Part shown: positions 45,561-53,775 of the stretch, one piece after another
How the letters are laid out: every line of letters starts with the position of its first letter
Numbering within the stretch: position 1 is the first letter of the stretch
Translations under genes and position numbers: made by a program
Notes under the pieces: model-generated
What the model was told of the DNA's origin: nothing
Seen by the model: only the letters and a program-made list of their open reading frames with translations
Database searches by the model: none
Source of the DNA: Pseudomonadota bacterium
GTDB lineage: Bacteria > Pseudomonadota > Alphaproteobacteria > Acetobacterales > Acetobacteraceae
DNA length: 64,000 bases
Direction of reading: 5' to 3'
NCBI GenBank assembly: GCA_021801255.1
Contig: JAJYYH010000002.1
Location: 1 to 64,000 of the forward strand

Positions 45561-46241
45561 ATGAAATCGCGCTTTCTTATCCCGACGCTGAGCACCGTGG
45601 TCATGCTCGTCATTCTGGTCAATCTCGGGCTCTGGCAAGTGCGCCGCCTGCACTGGAAAGAGGGCGTCCTCGCTGATATCGCGCGCGCCGAGGCTGCCCC
45701 TGCCATCCCGTTGCCCCGGGCGCCGGCGACGTTCGAGAAGGTGCGGGTCAGCGGGAAGTTTCTCGGCGTGGTGGCGCTCTACGGTGCGGAGGTGCGGGAG
45801 ACGCCGCATGGCCCGGACATGGGTGGGCAACTCCTGCAGGTTCTGCTGCCCGATACCGGCCCGCCGATCCTGGTCGCGCGCGGCTGGATCCCCGATGCGG
45901 CGCTGGCCGCCTTCGCCGAGCCCGCCGAGCCGGTGTGGGTTGAGGGCTTTGTGCGGACGGCGGCTCGACCGGGCTGGTTTACGCCCCGCGATGATGCCGC
46001 GAAACTTCGCTTCTACACGCTCGATCCGGCGCGGATTGGTGCGGCACTTGGCCTCAAGCAGGTGGCGCCGTTTATTCTCGTGGCATTGGGGCCGACGCCG
46101 CCGGGCGGGGTGCCGGAGCCAGCGCACAGCCTGCCGCGCCCCCCCAACGACCATCTGAGCTACGCCCTCACTTGGTTCGGCCTCGCCGCTGTCTTGCTGG
46201 TGATCTATGCGATCTGGCTGCGCCGGAGCATGCGCCAATGA
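45561..46241 (+). CDS. SURF1 family cytochrome oxidase assembly protein
   Basis: Assists heme a insertion into subunit I. The 226-residue protein has the SURF1 layout: an N-terminal transmembrane helix ending with LGLWQVRRLHWKE, a central periplasmic domain with VRVSGKF and VARGWIPDAAL, and a C-terminal transmembrane helix preceded by NDHLSYALTWFGLA. It is the last oxidase gene; its TGA stop overlaps the ATG of the M32 carboxypeptidase gene. Confidence 0.92.
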   Translation: MKSRFLIPTLSTVVMLVILVNLGLWQVRRLHWKEGVLADIARAEAAPAIPLPRAPATFEKVRVSGKFLGVVALYGAEVRETPHGPDMGGQLLQVLLPDTGPPILVARGWIPDAALAAFAEPAEPVWVEGFVRTAARPGWFTPRDDAAKLRFYTLDPARIGAALGLKQVAPFILVALGPTPPGGVPEPAHSLPRPPNDHLSYALTWFGLAAVLLVIYAIWLRRSMRQ

Positions 46242-47725
46242 ACGCGGCCTATCGCACGCTGCTCGCCCGGTTCGCCCGCATCCACACGATCGCCGAGGCG
46301 CAGGCGATGCTGAACTGGGACGCCGCCGTCATGATGCCGCCCGGCGGGAGTGCGGCGCGCGGCGATCAGCTCGCGGTGCTGGCCGGGCTCGCGCATGAGC
46401 TTCTGGTCGCCCCCGAGATCGCGGCTCTCCTGGATACGGCCGAAGCCGCTGGCGACGGTGACGAGGACGGCTGGGGTGTGGCCAATCTCGCGCTGATGCG
46501 CCATGCCCATCGCCGCGCCACCGCCTTGCCCGGTGATCTCGTCGAGGCCCAGGCGCGGACCAATTCGGCGTGCGAGAAAGTCTGGCGCAACGCGCGGGCG
46601 GCGCGCGATTTCGCCACCGTTGCCCCGCACCTTGACGAGGTGGTGCGGCTGGCGCGCGAGGCCGCGCAAGCGCTTGGCGCGGCGCTTGCGATGTCGCCCT
46701 ATGACGCGCTGATGGATGGGTTCCAGCCGGGCATCGGTGCGGCCGATGTCGCGCCGATTTTCGCCACTCTCGAAGCCTTCCTCGGCGATGCCCTGCCGCG
46801 CGTGGAAGCGCGCCAGAAGCCGCCGCACCGACCTGAGGGGGGATTTCCCGAGGCGCACCAGGAAGCGCTCTGCCGGCGCCTCGCCGCGCGTGTCGGGCTC
46901 GATTTCTCCCATGCCCGGCTTGACCGCTCGCTCCATCCCTTCTGCGGCGGCACACAAAGCGATATCCGCATCACCACCCGCTACGATGAGGCGGATTTTG
47001 CCCAGAGCCTGATGGGCGTGCTGCACGAGAGCGGGCACGCGCTTTACGAGCAGAATTTGCCGCGCGCTTATGCCCGTCAGCCGGTTGGACAGGCAGCGGG
47101 GATGGCGGTGCATGAAAGCCAATCTCTCCTGATCGAGATGCAGGCCTGCCGCGGGGATGCTTTTCTCACCTGGCTGGGGCCGGTTCTACACCAGGCTTTC
47201 GGCGGCAACCCGGGCACCTACGCGCCGGAAAACCTCGCGCGGCTATGGCGGCGCGTGGCGCGTGGATTGATCAGGGTCGATGCCGACGAACTCACCTACC
47301 CCGCCCACGTCATCCTCCGCTTCCGGCTCGAGCAGGCATTGATCGCGGGCGACCTCGCGGTTGCCGATCTGCCGGCGGCGTGGCGCGCGGAGATGGAGCG
47401 CCTGCTCGGCATCGCGCCGCGCGATGACGCGGAGGGCTGCCTGCAGGACATCCACTGGTATGACGGCGCTTTCGGCTATTTCCCGAGCTACACGCTTGGC
47501 GCGATGGCGGCGGCGCAATTGATGGCGGCAGCGCGGCGCGACACGCCGGGGCTGGATGCCGCTCTCGGCGGCGGCGATTTTGCTCCCCTGCGTGGCTGGC
47601 TCGCGCGCCAGGTTCACGGCCATGGCAGCCGCCTCGGCTGCAACGACCTGCTCCGCGCGGCGACCGGCAAGCCGCTCGGCGCCGAGGATTTCCTGGCCCA
47701 TCTCGGCGCCCGCTATCTTGTCTGA
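46238..47725 (+). CDS. M32 family metallocarboxypeptidase (Taq type)
   Basis: A 495-residue cytoplasmic zinc carboxypeptidase. The zinc site is in VLHESGHALYEQ (HExxH form) with the third ligand in HESQSLLIE, and RITTRYDEADF and DELTYPAHVILRF are further family motifs. It removes C-terminal residues from peptides with broad specificity except proline. It overlaps the SURF1 stop by four bases, so it belongs to the oxidase operon by transcription although not by function, as far as known. Confidence 0.9.
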   Translation: MNAAYRTLLARFARIHTIAEAQAMLNWDAAVMMPPGGSAARGDQLAVLAGLAHELLVAPEIAALLDTAEAAGDGDEDGWGVANLALMRHAHRRATALPGDLVEAQARTNSACEKVWRNARAARDFATVAPHLDEVVRLAREAAQALGAALAMSPYDALMDGFQPGIGAADVAPIFATLEAFLGDALPRVEARQKPPHRPEGGFPEAHQEALCRRLAARVGLDFSHARLDRSLHPFCGGTQSDIRITTRYDEADFAQSLMGVLHESGHALYEQNLPRAYARQPVGQAAGMAVHESQSLLIEMQACRGDAFLTWLGPVLHQAFGGNPGTYAPENLARLWRRVARGLIRVDADELTYPAHVILRFRLEQALIAGDLAVADLPAAWRAEMERLLGIAPRDDAEGCLQDIHWYDGAFGYFPSYTLGAMAAAQLMAAARRDTPGLDAALGGGDFAPLRGWLARQVHGHGSRLGCNDLLRAATGKPLGAEDFLAHLGARYLV

Positions 47726-48026
47726 TGCGCGCACGGCGTTTTCAAGTCCATGTCCAACCCGAAGGACGCCATCCGCCGCTGCACCGCGGTTCGCGGTCAT
47801 GAGGCACACGTAAGCAAGGGTCGGCTATTTGCTGAGTTTTCTGGTTGTTCGCTGTTTGGAATGGCTTGCAACCTTGTCAAACGGGTAGCTTGAGAACGAG
47901 CTTTCCGGCGAGCAGATATAAGATGGCCTTAACCCGGATTTCCCGCATGAATGTGGGTTCTCTTGTACCGGCTGGCCGAATCTGGCATGAGTTCCAGCAT
48001 GTTGTGGTCGATGCGGGGGCGCGCGG
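47726..48026. other. Gap between carboxypeptidase gene and IS1380 remnant
   Basis: No gene recognised. Base composition becomes AT-richer from about 47,820, probably the start of mobile DNA. The segment CCCGGATTTCCCGCATGAAT (about 47,934) could be part of an IS1380-type terminal repeat, but I could not pair it with a right end. Confidence 0.35.
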
Positions 48027-49019
48027 ATGGAACACCCAGCGGGTGAAGCGGATGAGGTTGCGCTTCGGGTTGATTTCGACCGCCGCCTGAAGCTGGAATT
48101 CCACGGCGGCCGGATCACCTCCGACGCCGGATGGCTCGCTTACCGCGAACTGGATGACGCGCTCGGGCTGACCGATGTGGCGGGGGCGGCGCTGTCGGAA
48201 TGCCGTCGTGGCAAGAACACCCGGCACCTGCTGAGCGGCCTGCTGCGCCAGCCGGTGTTCGGCCGCCTCGCCGGCTACGCGGATGTGAACGATGCCGACC
48301 TCGTTGCGCAGAATCTCATTCGCCTGGCGCAGTTCGCGGTTCGCGGTTCTCCCGCTCCAGCGCTTTCATCCGATCGCGCTCATCGCTGGTCAGCCCAGGC
48401 CGTAGCCCACGGTCCCGCTCCGCCTGGCGGACCCAACCTCGAAGGGTTTCGCCCGTACAACCAATCTTCGCTGCGATCGCGCCGATCGCCTCCCATTCAG
48501 AGGCGTGCTCCTTCGCATGCTCCAATACCATGCGGACCGCACGCTCGCGGACCTCAGGCGAATATTTCTTCGATGTCTTTCGCTTCTCCATAGCTTCATC
48601 CTCTCAAGAGTTGGAGCCTCCGGCAAATCCGGGGCGGTTCAACCCGGCCAGCCGAGCGCGTAGGGGCGTTCTACGACCATCGCGGCACGGCGGAGGAGCA
48701 CATCAAAGAGGGCAAGAACGCCGTGACCTGCACACGGCTGTCCTGCCACCGCTTCGCCGCCAACGCCGTTCGGCTGCACCTGCACGCGCTGGCCTACAAC
48801 CTCGCCAACTTCCGGCACACCCTGAGCTTGCCCGACGCGGTGAAGCACCGGTCGCTCGCCAGTCTGCGCGACCGGGTGGTCAAGATCGGCGCCAGGATCG
48901 TCCGCCACGGGCGCTCGATCACGTTCCAGATGGCGGAGGTGATGGTGCCGCGCACGCTGTTCCAGCAGATACGCGATGCCATCGCGATGCTCCGTCCGCC
49001 GCCGCCGGCTCGGTGTTGA
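48027..49019 (+). pseudogene. IS1380-family transposase, interrupted and inactive
   Basis: The N-terminal part (48027-48299) reads VDFDRRLKLEFHGG, ITSDAGWLAYRELDDALGLT, LLRQPVFGRLAGYADVND, a characteristic IS1380 transposase start. The C-terminal part resumes near 48,645 (GAFYDHRGTAEEHIKEGKNA) and ends LFQQIRDAIAMLRPPPPARC at 49019. The catalytic middle is missing and replaced by an IS3-type fragment on the opposite strand. No intact frame exists, so it is a remnant that marks the left border of the quinoprotein island. Confidence 0.8.
48300..48640 (-). mobile_element. IS3-family fragment with disrupted orfA, nested in IS1380
   Basis: About 340 bp. It reads leftward from an IS end TGAACCGCCCCGG (complement of 48628-48640) into an OrfA start at 48591: [56 protein letters not shown] tandem duplication of the seven bases CCGCGAA near 48,340 shifts the frame before the usual ENRELRQAN; after the duplication the expected codons (CTGCGCCAGGCGAATGAG) resume. 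orfB and the other IS end are absent, so it is immobile. Confidence 0.75.
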
Positions 49020-49266
49020 GCGCCGCCTTTACCGGCCGCGCAGACTGTCGGCAGGGGAATTGCGCCCGGCTGTCTCTTTACAGGGGAAGATCTCCGGTCA
49101 GACCGAACTTAACGACCAATAGCTACGGCCGAGGGCGCCATCGCGGCACTCCCTCCGTTGCAAAGGCCGTCGGATAGCGGGTACGCTGCCTCCCGGATCG
49201 CCGGATAGGCCGGCCATCCGGAGAATGTCGGTTTAAAGCAACTGAAAAGGGAGGTTTCGTAATCAT

Positions 49267-50952
49267 ATGTCGAGTCACATAAAAACCGCACTTGTCGCTG
49301 CCGCCATGCTTGGCGCGGCGACAGGTCTGGCGCTTGCGGGCGATGCGCCCAATACGGCCTGGCCGATGTCGGGCCATGACTATGCCAACCAGCGCTACAG
49401 CGCTCTTTCGGAAATAAATGGCAGCAATGTCGGGGGCTTGAAACTCGCTTATACGCTGCAACTTGGCTCGCTGCGTTCGAACGAAATGACGCCGCTCGTC
49501 ATCGGCGATACGATGTTTGTCTCGACCTCCTGGGGGCCGAAATTTGTCTATGCGCTCGATGCCAGGACCGGCGTCCTCAAATGGCGTTACGAGCCTGACA
49601 TTCCTGATGACGTGCTGCAATACGGGTGCTGCGACGTGAACAGCCGCGGCGTCGCCTATGCCGATGGCAAGCTCTTCGTTGGCCGTCTCGACGGCAAACT
49701 GGTGGCACTCGATGCCGCGACCGGCAAAGAGATCTGGACCGCCAATGTCGTTGACTACAAGCAAGGCTCGGTGATCACCTCGCCGCCGCTGGTGGTAAAG
49801 AATCTCGTCATCACCGGATTTGGCGGCGGCGAATACGGCGCGCGCGGCTATCTTTCGGCCTATGACGCGGCCTCCGGCAAACTGCTGTGGAAGACCTGGA
49901 CGGTGCCGGGGCCGGGCGAGGCCGGCAACGATAGCTGGAAGGGGGATAGCTGGCAGCATGGCGGCGGCGCGCCGTGGCTGGTCGGCTCCTATGATCCTAA
50001 GACCAACACGGTGTTCTGGGGCACCAGCAACCCCAGCCCGTGGAATTCGATTGTTCGTAGCACGGGGAATGGAGATTACGGTAGGCTGCGCAATCTCTAT
50101 ACGGCGAGCACGCTGGCGCTTGATGCGGATACCGGTCATATCAAGTGGTATGTTCAATCCACGCCGGAAGATGCGTGGGATTACGACGGGGTCAATGAAA
50201 TCGTTCTTGCCGATCTTGCCATGCAAGACGGGACGACGCCAGTTTACATGAAAGCCGATCGCAACGGCTTTTTCTACGTCGTGAATCGTGAGACGGGCAA
50301 AGTGCTTTCGGCCGAGAAATTTGTTCCGACAAACTGGGCCGAGCGCATCGATCTTGCAACGGCAACTCCGGTCGAGGTTGCGGATAAGCGGCCGGGGCCT
50401 AATCATCCGGCCAAGGATATCTGTCCGAATCTTCTCGGCGGCAAAAACTGGCAGCCGATGTCGTTCAGCCCGCAGACTGGGCTTGTCTATATCCCGTCTA
50501 ATAACTTGTGCATGGATTGGTCGGTCAGCAATGTCGATTATCATCGCGGCGTGTTCTATCTTGGTGCAGAATTCCCGACCAAACCGGGACCGGGGGGCTA
50601 CCTTGGTGCCCTGCTCGCCTGGGATCCAGTGAAACAGAAGGAAGTCTGGAGCTTCAAGGAGCCGCTGCCGTTCAATGGCGGAACACTCGCGACCGCCGGC
50701 AAGCTGGTTTTCGCAGGTGACATGGAAGGCAATTTCCGTGCCTTCGACGCACAGGACGGAAAAGTGCTCTGGGCAAAGAATCTCGGCAGTGGCATTGGCG
50801 CGGGGCCGATGTCTTTCAGTGTCGATGGCAAGCAATATATCGCCATTGTCGTCGGTCGCACCGCCTCTATCCCGGCCTTCCTGGGTGATGTCGGCAAGAA
50901 GATGTTGCAGATGACGCCTGAAGGTGGGGCCTTGTTTGTCTTCTCGCTCTGA
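49267..50952 (+). CDS. PQQ-dependent alcohol dehydrogenase, lanthanide-type (XoxF/ExaF-like)
   Basis: A 561-residue periplasmic quinoprotein that oxidises a primary alcohol using PQQ. A signal peptide (LVAAAMLGAATGLALAGDA) is followed by an eight-bladed propeller with W-docking repeats. The adjacent-cysteine disulfide is Cys121-Cys122 (YGCCDVNSRG). Metal/PQQ ligands are Glu189 (GFGGGEYGARG), Asn255 (GTSNPSPWN) and catalytic Asp305 with Asp307 (DAWDYDGVNE); the extra Asp two residues on is the known mark of lanthanide-dependent enzymes, where calcium MxaF types have Ala. No heme domain is present. Start ATG 49267 follows AAAAGGGAGG. It is operonic with the fused binding protein-cytochrome c gene. 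Methanol versus ethanol preference cannot be decided. Confidence 0.9.
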   Translation: MSSHIKTALVAAAMLGAATGLALAGDAPNTAWPMSGHDYANQRYSALSEINGSNVGGLKLAYTLQLGSLRSNEMTPLVIGDTMFVSTSWGPKFVYALDARTGVLKWRYEPDIPDDVLQYGCCDVNSRGVAYADGKLFVGRLDGKLVALDAATGKEIWTANVVDYKQGSVITSPPLVVKNLVITGFGGGEYGARGYLSAYDAASGKLLWKTWTVPGPGEAGNDSWKGDSWQHGGGAPWLVGSYDPKTNTVFWGTSNPSPWNSIVRSTGNGDYGRLRNLYTASTLALDADTGHIKWYVQSTPEDAWDYDGVNEIVLADLAMQDGTTPVYMKADRNGFFYVVNRETGKVLSAEKFVPTNWAERIDLATATPVEVADKRPGPNHPAKDICPNLLGGKNWQPMSFSPQTGLVYIPSNNLCMDWSVSNVDYHRGVFYLGAEFPTKPGPGGYLGALLAWDPVKQKEVWSFKEPLPFNGGTLATAGKLVFAGDMEGNFRAFDAQDGKVLWAKNLGSGIGAGPMSFSVDGKQYIAIVVGRTASIPAFLGDVGKKMLQMTPEGGALFVFSL

Positions 50953-51015
50953 TCTCGACGCGGGGAGGGCCTTCGCCGGCCCTTCTCCTGTCATGCGCGC
51001 TTTGGAGTTTTTCTC

Positions 51016-52134
51016 ATGGTGAGCGGTTTCCTCTCGCGCATCTGGCAACGCACGCGCTTTCCGGCGTTTGCCGTCGCGGTTTTTGGGGTGTTGTGCGTCC
51101 TGTCTTTTATCGCGCCGGCCTGGGCAGGGGACGAGACACCAGCGTTTCGCGCCTGCCTTGATCCCGATAATCTGCCTTTCAGCGCGCGCGCCGATGCCGC
51201 GGGTGGGCAGGATCGCGGCTATTATGTCGAACTAGCCAAGGCGATCGCGGCCGATCTTGGGCGTCCTTTCGAGCCGGTGTGGTATGTGATGCGCTTTGCT
51301 CGGCATGCCGTCGGCGAGGAGCTGCTTTCCGGCAAATGCGATGCCTTCTTCGCGCTGCCGCAGATGCCCGGCGCGGCGGGGCCGCAGGTGATTTTCTCAC
51401 AGCCGATCCTGCGCGAAAACTATGCGCTCGTTACCGAACCTGGACACGAGATCAGGCGGCTTGACGATCTCGATGGCCACAAGGTCGCAGTGCTGTTTTC
51501 GTCGCCCCCGCAGAGCTGGCTCGCCGAACGCGGCGGCGTTAGCGTGGTTACGGAGATGGATTCGGATGGCGCCATGGTGGCGCTGGCGGAGGGTAAGGTG
51601 GACGTGGCGATGATCTGGGGGCCGAGCGCGGGATTCTTGAACCAGAGCCGCTACCATGGGCGTTTCGCCGTTGTTCCCCTCGCCGGGCCTGGCATGGAGT
51701 TCGAGGCGGCGATTGGCTTCGATGCGCGCCATGGCGATCTCCGTGACGAGGTCGATCAGGCGCTCGTCCGTGAGAAAAAACTGGAAAGCACCTTGCTCGA
51801 CAAATATGGCTTTCCGCGCGGCGCGCCGATCAGGCTTTCGATGGCTGTACTCCGCTATCGGCTCGTCGCGGACAATCAGCCCGGCAATTCCGGAAGCGGC
51901 CGCGAGATCATCAACGCCTATTGCGCGCATTGCCATGGCGTCGATGCGCGCGCGCCGGCGACGCGGCAGAATCTTCACCTTCTCCAGCAGCGCTATGGCG
52001 ATAATATGGATCAGGTTTTTATGACCACGGTGCATCACGGGCGGCCGGACAAAGGCATGCCGAACTGGTCTGGGGTCTTGACCGAAGACCAGTTCAAGGA
52101 TGTTCTCGCCTATCTGAAGAGTTCGCAGGATTGA
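51016..52134 (+). CDS. Fused XoxJ-like periplasmic binding protein and XoxG-like cytochrome c
   Basis: A 372-residue two-domain periplasmic protein. After a signal peptide (FAVAVFGVLCVLSFIAPAWA), residues of about 40-275 form a type II periplasmic-binding-protein domain like those of MxaJ/XoxJ: FRACLDPDNLPFSA, KAIAADLGRPFEPVWY, LLSGKCDAFFALPQ, DGAMVALAEGKVDVAMIWG. Residues of about 290-370 form a class I cytochrome c with heme motif CAHCH (Cys303-His307) and axial Met348 in DKGMPNW. In known systems XoxJ and XoxG are separate; here they are one chain, next to the quinoprotein that would donate electrons to it. Start ATG 51016 has TTGGAG upstream. Confidence 0.87.
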   Translation: MVSGFLSRIWQRTRFPAFAVAVFGVLCVLSFIAPAWAGDETPAFRACLDPDNLPFSARADAAGGQDRGYYVELAKAIAADLGRPFEPVWYVMRFARHAVGEELLSGKCDAFFALPQMPGAAGPQVIFSQPILRENYALVTEPGHEIRRLDDLDGHKVAVLFSSPPQSWLAERGGVSVVTEMDSDGAMVALAEGKVDVAMIWGPSAGFLNQSRYHGRFAVVPLAGPGMEFEAAIGFDARHGDLRDEVDQALVREKKLESTLLDKYGFPRGAPIRLSMAVLRYRLVADNQPGNSGSGREIINAYCAHCHGVDARAPATRQNLHLLQQRYGDNMDQVFMTTVHHGRPDKGMPNWSGVLTEDQFKDVLAYLKSSQD

Positions 52135-52173
52135 AGCACGCCTATCTGGCGATGCAGACACCTACCAGGGCTA

Positions 52174-53239
52174 TTGCTCTGATGCATTCTACTGATTCAC
52201 ATTGGCCGGCCGACGTGCGAATCTGGCTGGATGGCACAGACAGTATGGGTGCTGGTGAGCGGGCGGGACAGGCAGCGGTTGGAGGCGATCACGTCGGACC
52301 GTAGGCGCCAACGGAAACATATCGAGCGGGCGCGGGTCGTGCTTGCTTCGGTTGGTGGTGGACCGGTGCAGCAAACTGCGCTGCAACTCGGCATCAGCCG
52401 CCCGATGGTCTGGCGCTGGCAGCAACGCGTTGCCGAAGAGGGCGTGTACGGGTTGCTGCGCGACAAGACACGCAAGCCCGGCAAGCCGCCGATCCCGGCC
52501 GAGACCGTAGCGCGCATGGTCGCGCTGACCTGCGCCGATCCGCCGCACCAGGCAACGCATTGGACCGGGCGTGCCATGGCCAAGGCGGCTGGCATCTCGT
52601 TGCGCCCGGTGCAGCGCATCCGGGAGGCGCATCACCTCCAGCCGCGTCGCGTGTGCACGTTCAAGCGGTCGCGCGATCCGCGGTTCGCCGACAAACTCGT
52701 CGACATCGTCGGCCTCTACCTTGATCCGCCGGCGCACGCGGTGGTGCTGTCGATCGACGAGAAGAGCCAAATCCAGGCACTCGACCGTACCCAGCCGGGG
52801 TTGCCGATGAAAGCAGGCCGTTGCGGCACCATGACTGACGATTACAAGCGCCATCGGCACCAGGAGTTCATCCGCTTCCTCAACGCCATCGAGCGCGACG
52901 TGCCGGCCGGCAAGCTGATCGAGGCGGTGGTCGACAACTACGCCACCCACAAGCATCCCAAGATCCGCGAGTGGCTGGCGCGGCATCCGCGCTGGACCTT
53001 CCATTTCACGCCCACCTCCGGGTCGTGGCTGAACGCGGTCGAGAACTTCTTCTCGACGCTGACGCGCAAACACATCCGTCGCGGCAGCTTTCATTCGATC
53101 GTCGACCTCCAAGCCGCCATCAACCGCTATCTCGCCAAACACAAAGCCGAGCCCAAGCCCTTCGTCTGGAGGGCCTCCGCCGCCTCGATCCTCGCCAAGC
53201 TCGACCAACTGCCTGAACCAGCCGAATGAGTCAGAGCAG
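52174..53239 (+). mobile_element. IS630-family insertion sequence with terminal repeats and TA duplication
   Basis: About 1,066 bp. The left end reads TTGCTCTGATGCATTC and the right end, read inward, CTGCTCTGACTCATTC, continuing with matching CTG-TTCA, giving imperfect inverted repeats of about 26 bp. Each end is directly flanked by TA (52172-52173 and 53240-53241), as expected for IS630/Tc1-mariner insertion. It forms the right border of the quinoprotein island. Confidence 0.85.
52231..53229 (+). CDS. IS630 transposase with an internal in-frame deletion
   Basis: A 332-residue DDE transposase. It has an N-terminal helix-turn-helix (ALQLGISRPMVWRWQQRV), a linker, first catalytic Asp in LSIDEKSQIQALDR, second Asp in AVVDNYATHKHPK, and the Glu in GSWLNAVENFFSTL. 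Between GTMTDDYKRH and RHQEFIRFLNAIE the segment of about 22-24 residues normally present in this family (GTTTLFAALN... up to QRH) is missing while the frame is kept. The deletion removes core strands between the first two Asp residues, so the enzyme is probably inactive. Confidence 0.88.
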   Translation: MAQTVWVLVSGRDRQRLEAITSDRRRQRKHIERARVVLASVGGGPVQQTALQLGISRPMVWRWQQRVAEEGVYGLLRDKTRKPGKPPIPAETVARMVALTCADPPHQATHWTGRAMAKAAGISLRPVQRIREAHHLQPRRVCTFKRSRDPRFADKLVDIVGLYLDPPAHAVVLSIDEKSQIQALDRTQPGLPMKAGRCGTMTDDYKRHRHQEFIRFLNAIERDVPAGKLIEAVVDNYATHKHPKIREWLARHPRWTFHFTPTSGSWLNAVENFFSTLTRKHIRRGSFHSIVDLQAAINRYLAKHKAEPKPFVWRASAASILAKLDQLPEPAE

Positions 53240-53298
53240 TAGGAACGATCGCCACCAGAGCAGGTCTTTATTTGGCGCGTCGCTATCAATGGTCACTA

Positions 53299-53550
53299 TC
53301 AATGGTCATCGTCGTCGTGGCCGCCGTAGCCGTAGCCGCCGTAGTAGCCATAGTATGGCGGCGGCGCGTAATAAGCTGGAGGCGGCGCATAGGCTGGCGC
53401 TTGCGCCGCTGGGGCCGGGGTCTGAACCACCACCGGAGGAGGTGGTGGATAATACGAATACGCATGCCGGTAATAGTCGTCGTCGTCGCAGCCAACGAGG
53501 CCGACGCCGACGGCACCGAGGAAAACCGAGGCCACCAGAAATCTAGACAT
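53299..53550 (-). CDS. Small Pro/Tyr-rich lipoprotein
   Basis: An 83-residue protein with a signal sequence (FLVASVFLGAVGVGLVGCD) ending in a lipobox-like GLVGC, then an acidic DDDDYY segment and a low-complexity region of Pro, Tyr, Ala and Gly (YAPPPAYYAPPPYYGYYGGY) ending HDDDDH. No known domain. It is probably attached to the outer membrane as a cell-surface or periplasmic protein; the His/Asp C-terminus could bind metals. It diverges from the similarly composed secreted protein at 53,776. ATG 53550 is preceded by GGAG. Confidence 0.65.
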   Translation of the reverse strand: MSRFLVASVFLGAVGVGLVGCDDDDYYRHAYSYYPPPPPVVVQTPAPAAQAPAYAPPPAYYAPPPYYGYYGGYGYGGHDDDDH

Positions 53551-53775
53551 TACTCCATCTCCCAGTCAGAATTTGGCCAGTCAGAATTTGGCCAATCCGG
53601 ATTTGAGCAGCGTCACCTTAACCCGAAACACATCACGGCTGGTTCAACTCGCAGTGCGGTTACGTTTTGTTATTCGGAAGGGTCCGCGCGCGAGTATATT
53701 CGATGTGCGGCGGCTCGTTCGCGCCGCGCGGATGCCATCATCGGACGCTCTCCCTATCGTCAAGGATTCCATCGC

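Noticed and set aside
48200-49177. A 325-codon frame running through the IS1380/IS3 remnants
   Set aside because: It joins antisense IS3 sequence to out-of-frame IS1380 sequence; the product has no consistent homology.
49123-51048. A 641-codon frame antisense to the quinoprotein gene
   Set aside because: The sense strand has a signal peptide, propeller repeats and metal ligands; the antisense frame shows no domain or ribosome binding site.
53299-53550. Short repeats resembling a CRISPR-like array
   Set aside because: The periodicity comes from Pro/Tyr codons in a coding frame; units are too short and not separated by unique spacers. No CRISPR array or cas gene is present anywhere in the window.
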